Assembly: GCA_900551105.1 (NCBI GenBank)
Contig: URUT01000046.1
Coordinates: forward strand, 1 to 9,159
DNA: 9,159 bases
Source: an uncultured Mycoplasmatota bacterium
Lineage (GTDB): Bacteria > Bacillota_I > Bacilli_A > RF39 > UBA660
Direction: 5' to 3'
The position numbers and the translations under genes were made by a program. Shown one piece after another: positions 7,759 to 9,159 of the stretch. The notes under the pieces are model-generated. The model was not told where the DNA came from. It made no database searches and was given only the letters and a program-made list of their open reading frames with translations. Numbering within the stretch: the stretch's first letter is position 1; each line of letters begins with the position of its first letter.

Positions 7759-8168
7759 TGGAACCAGAACTAAAAAGAGAAATATTATTAGAAAATTACA
7801 CAAATCCTTTTCATAAAGAAACCAAAAATGACTTTCTAAAAGCAAATGCTAATAACGTATCTTGTATTGATGATATAAATGTATTTGTAAAGCTAGAAGA
7901 TGGCATGATTAAAGATGCATACTTTGACGGAGAAGCCTGTGCTATATCAACCGCTTCAACATCAGTTATGATTAAAAACATCATAGGTAAAACTATTGAA
8001 GAAGCAAAAGAATATATAGAGAACTTTGAAAACATGGTAAACGAAAAGCCATATCATCAAGAAGGCTTAGAAGAAGCCCTAGCATTTGATGAAATCTATA
8101 AACAAGAAAGCCGTAAAACTTGTGCTACACTTCCATATAGAGCACTTGAAAAAATACTAAAACAATAG
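7758..8168 (+). CDS. sufU: SufU, zinc-dependent sulfur acceptor for SufS
   Basis: Accepts persulfide sulfur from SufS by a zinc-ligand swap and passes it toward the scaffold. It is the Firmicutes counterpart of SufE rather than a true IscU scaffold. It has 136 residues, slightly shorter than B. subtilis SufU (147). The zinc ligands known from the family are all present: C36 and D38 in SCIDD, C61 in GEACAISTAS, and C122 in RKTCATLPYRALEKIL. The ATG overlaps the last base of the sufS stop (TAATG) and has only a weak ribosome binding site, so translation is probably coupled to sufS. In most Firmicutes sufB follows here. Instead a terminator begins at the stop codon. Confidence 0.95.
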   Translation: MEPELKREILLENYTNPFHKETKNDFLKANANNVSCIDDINVFVKLEDGMIKDAYFDGEACAISTASTSVMIKNIIGKTIEEAKEYIENFENMVNEKPYHQEGLEEALAFDEIYKQESRKTCATLPYRALEKILKQ

Positions 8169-8194
8169 ACTAACAAAAGTTTATTGTTTTTTTT
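8159..8194 (+). terminator. Rho-independent terminator of the suf operon
   Basis: A 13-bp stem pairs 8159-8171 with 8178-8190, with one G-U pair (8168/8181) and a six-base loop AACAAA. Eight T residues follow (8187-8194). The left arm begins in the last sense codons of sufU and includes its TAG stop. Confidence 0.9.
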
Positions 8195-8227
8195 ACAAAA
8201 CGAATTAAAAAAATTTAATAAGAAACG

Positions 8228-8236
8228 TGTTATAAT
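8228..8236 (+). promoter_or_regulatory. Extended -10 promoter of fic
   Basis: TGT followed directly by a perfect TATAAT (8231-8236). No recognisable -35 lies 16-18 bases upstream, where the sequence is mostly A, as is usual for extended -10 promoters. Transcription would start near 8243, giving a leader of about 35 bases. GGTGAT at 8267-8272 is the ribosome binding site for ATG 8278. Confidence 0.75.
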
Positions 8237-8277
8237 AAATATAGAAAATTTTAAAGTTAAGAAAATGGTGATTATTA

Positions 8278-9030
8278 ATGGATATAAATAAACTTAAAAA
8301 TGAACTAATCAAACAAAAAGAGTCAAAATTCAAAGGCAATATATATCATTATTCTCAAGTAAATTTTGCATACAATTCAAACAAAATTGAGGGAAGTAAA
8401 TTAACTGATGAACAAACAGAAGCAATATTTAACACATCTTCATTCATTCCAAAAAGTGACGAATTAGTTAAATTAGATGATCTAATTGAATCTAAAAATC
8501 ATTTTAAATTATTTGATTATATGTTAGATAATGTTGATAAAGTCTTAACTAAAGATATGATAATAGAAATGAATAAGATTTTAAAAAGAAACACTAGTGA
8601 TGAAGAAAACCCTAGATATAACGTTGGTGGCTTCAAAGTTATTCCGAATATAATTGGCATAGTTAATGTTATTAATACCACGGCTCCAGAAGATGTAGAA
8701 AAGGAAATATATGAACTGTTAAAAGATTATAACTCTAAATCAAATATTACTTTAGAAGATATTATAGACTTTCATTATAGATTTGAAAAAATTCATCCTT
8801 TTGGTGATGGCAACGGTCGTGTTGGCAGAATTATTATGTTTAAAGAATGCTTAAAAAATAATATTATGCCATTTATTGTTTTAGATGATGATAAAACTTA
8901 TTATATTAGAGGTTTAAAAGAATATGAAACAGACAAAATGTTTCTAATAGATACAATAGGACACGAGCAAGATTTATATAAAAAAATATGTACAGAATTA
9001 TTAGATTTTCAAATAGAAGATAGAAACTAA
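8278..9030 (+). CDS. fic: Fic-domain protein, probable self-inhibited AMP-transferase
   Basis: Fic enzymes transfer AMP, or less often another nucleotide-derived group, from ATP onto Ser, Thr or Tyr of target proteins. The active-site motif is complete at 173-184, HPFGDGNGRVGR, with catalytic H173, metal-binding D177 and phosphate-binding residues through R184. Near the N-terminus, SNKIEG (34-39) fits the inhibitory pattern (S/T)-x-x-x-E-(G/N), with E38 expected to block productive ATP binding by contacting R184. This makes it a class II Fic with a built-in brake. GGFKVIPN (117-124) is the likely target-docking flap. At 250 residues it lacks the C-terminal winged-helix domain of many longer Fic proteins. 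No signal peptide is visible, so it should be cytoplasmic. It has its own promoter and terminator, and no antitoxin gene lies next to it, in keeping with self-inhibition. The target cannot be read from the sequence. Confidence 0.93.
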   Translation: MDINKLKNELIKQKESKFKGNIYHYSQVNFAYNSNKIEGSKLTDEQTEAIFNTSSFIPKSDELVKLDDLIESKNHFKLFDYMLDNVDKVLTKDMIIEMNKILKRNTSDEENPRYNVGGFKVIPNIIGIVNVINTTAPEDVEKEIYELLKDYNSKSNITLEDIIDFHYRFEKIHPFGDGNGRVGRIIMFKECLKNNIMPFIVLDDDKTYYIRGLKEYETDKMFLIDTIGHEQDLYKKICTELLDFQIEDRN

Positions 9031-9036
9031 ATAATC

Positions 9037-9075
9037 AAACATCCTACAAAAATAATCAAAAGTAGGATGTTTTTT
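9037..9075 (+). terminator. Rho-independent terminator after fic
   Basis: A perfect 11-bp stem pairs 9037-9047 (AAACATCCTAC) with 9062-9072 (GTAGGATGTTT), with a 14-base A-rich loop. Six T residues follow (9070-9075). It begins seven bases after the fic stop. The minus strand lacks a good T-run after the hairpin, so it works mainly for the + strand. Confidence 0.92.
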
Positions 9076-9159
9076 GCTGCACACATTTGTTTGCACTTAC
9101 CACCAAGTTTTCCACGGGACTTTGTCAATATTTTAGACATTAAATAGAGGGGGTTTTTG
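9076..9159. other. Unassigned tail at the window edge
   Basis: These 84 bases lie beyond the fic terminator. They hold no gene that I can name, have about 39% G+C (33 of 84 counted) against the AT-rich surroundings, and include a small dyad TGTC (9123-9126) / GACA (9136-9139) and a G-run near 9149-9153. The minus strand is open from the window edge but too short to judge. The stretch could be an insertion-sequence end or the flank of the next gene; the window stops before this can be settled. Confidence 0.3.

Noticed and set aside
9027..9158. Minus-strand frame of 43 codons open at the right edge
   Set aside because: About half of it reads through the fic terminator hairpin and its T-run, and the visible translation carries no family motif. 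It is not supportable as a gene without sequence beyond the window.
1..9159. tRNA or rRNA genes, CRISPR arrays, riboswitches, and complete insertion sequences
   Set aside because: I looked for cloverleaf-like arms, regularly spaced repeats, long structured leaders and transposase motifs and found none. The gaps between genes are all short and are accounted for by promoters and terminators.

Overview
The window is AT-rich (about 30% GC by eye), and every gene lies on the + strand. SUF iron-sulfur genes with a SufU, a SpoIIIE/FtsK-type translocase, sigma-A-like promoters and AAGGAGGTGAT-type ribosome binding sites point to a low-GC Firmicute, perhaps an uncultured gut Bacilli/Mycoplasmatota (RF39-like) lineage; that last step is inference. 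All tryptophans I located are TGG, no gene contains an in-frame TGA, and every stop is TAA or TAG. The sequence therefore gives no sign of TGA being read as tryptophan.

Layout: (1) 3-2714, the 3' part of a very large gene of unknown function whose frame is still open at the left edge; it has a Lys/Glu-rich helical middle and degenerate beta-strand (BspA-like) repeat blocks. (2) 2788-5025, ftsK/spoIIIE, encoding the membrane-anchored DNA translocase, with a possible promoter just upstream and a strong terminator just downstream. (3) 5075-8194, a self-contained suf operon with a near-consensus promoter, four tightly packed genes sufC-sufD-sufS-sufU (14-bp overlap, abutting, 1-bp overlap) and a terminator whose stem begins inside the sufU stop region. 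(4) 8228-9075, a monocistronic fic gene with its own extended -10 promoter and terminator. (5) 9076-9159, an 84-bp tail with no gene that I can assign.

The suf products should work together: SufS takes sulfur from cysteine as a persulfide, SufU accepts it, and the SufC ATPase drives cluster assembly on the SufB/SufD scaffold. The notable point is that sufB, which normally closes the Firmicutes sufCDSUB operon, is absent. The only scaffold subunit present is a half-length SufD-like protein that has the SufD-type histidine but no cysteine at the SufB cluster-assembly position. sufB must lie elsewhere, or this lineage uses a reduced scaffold.
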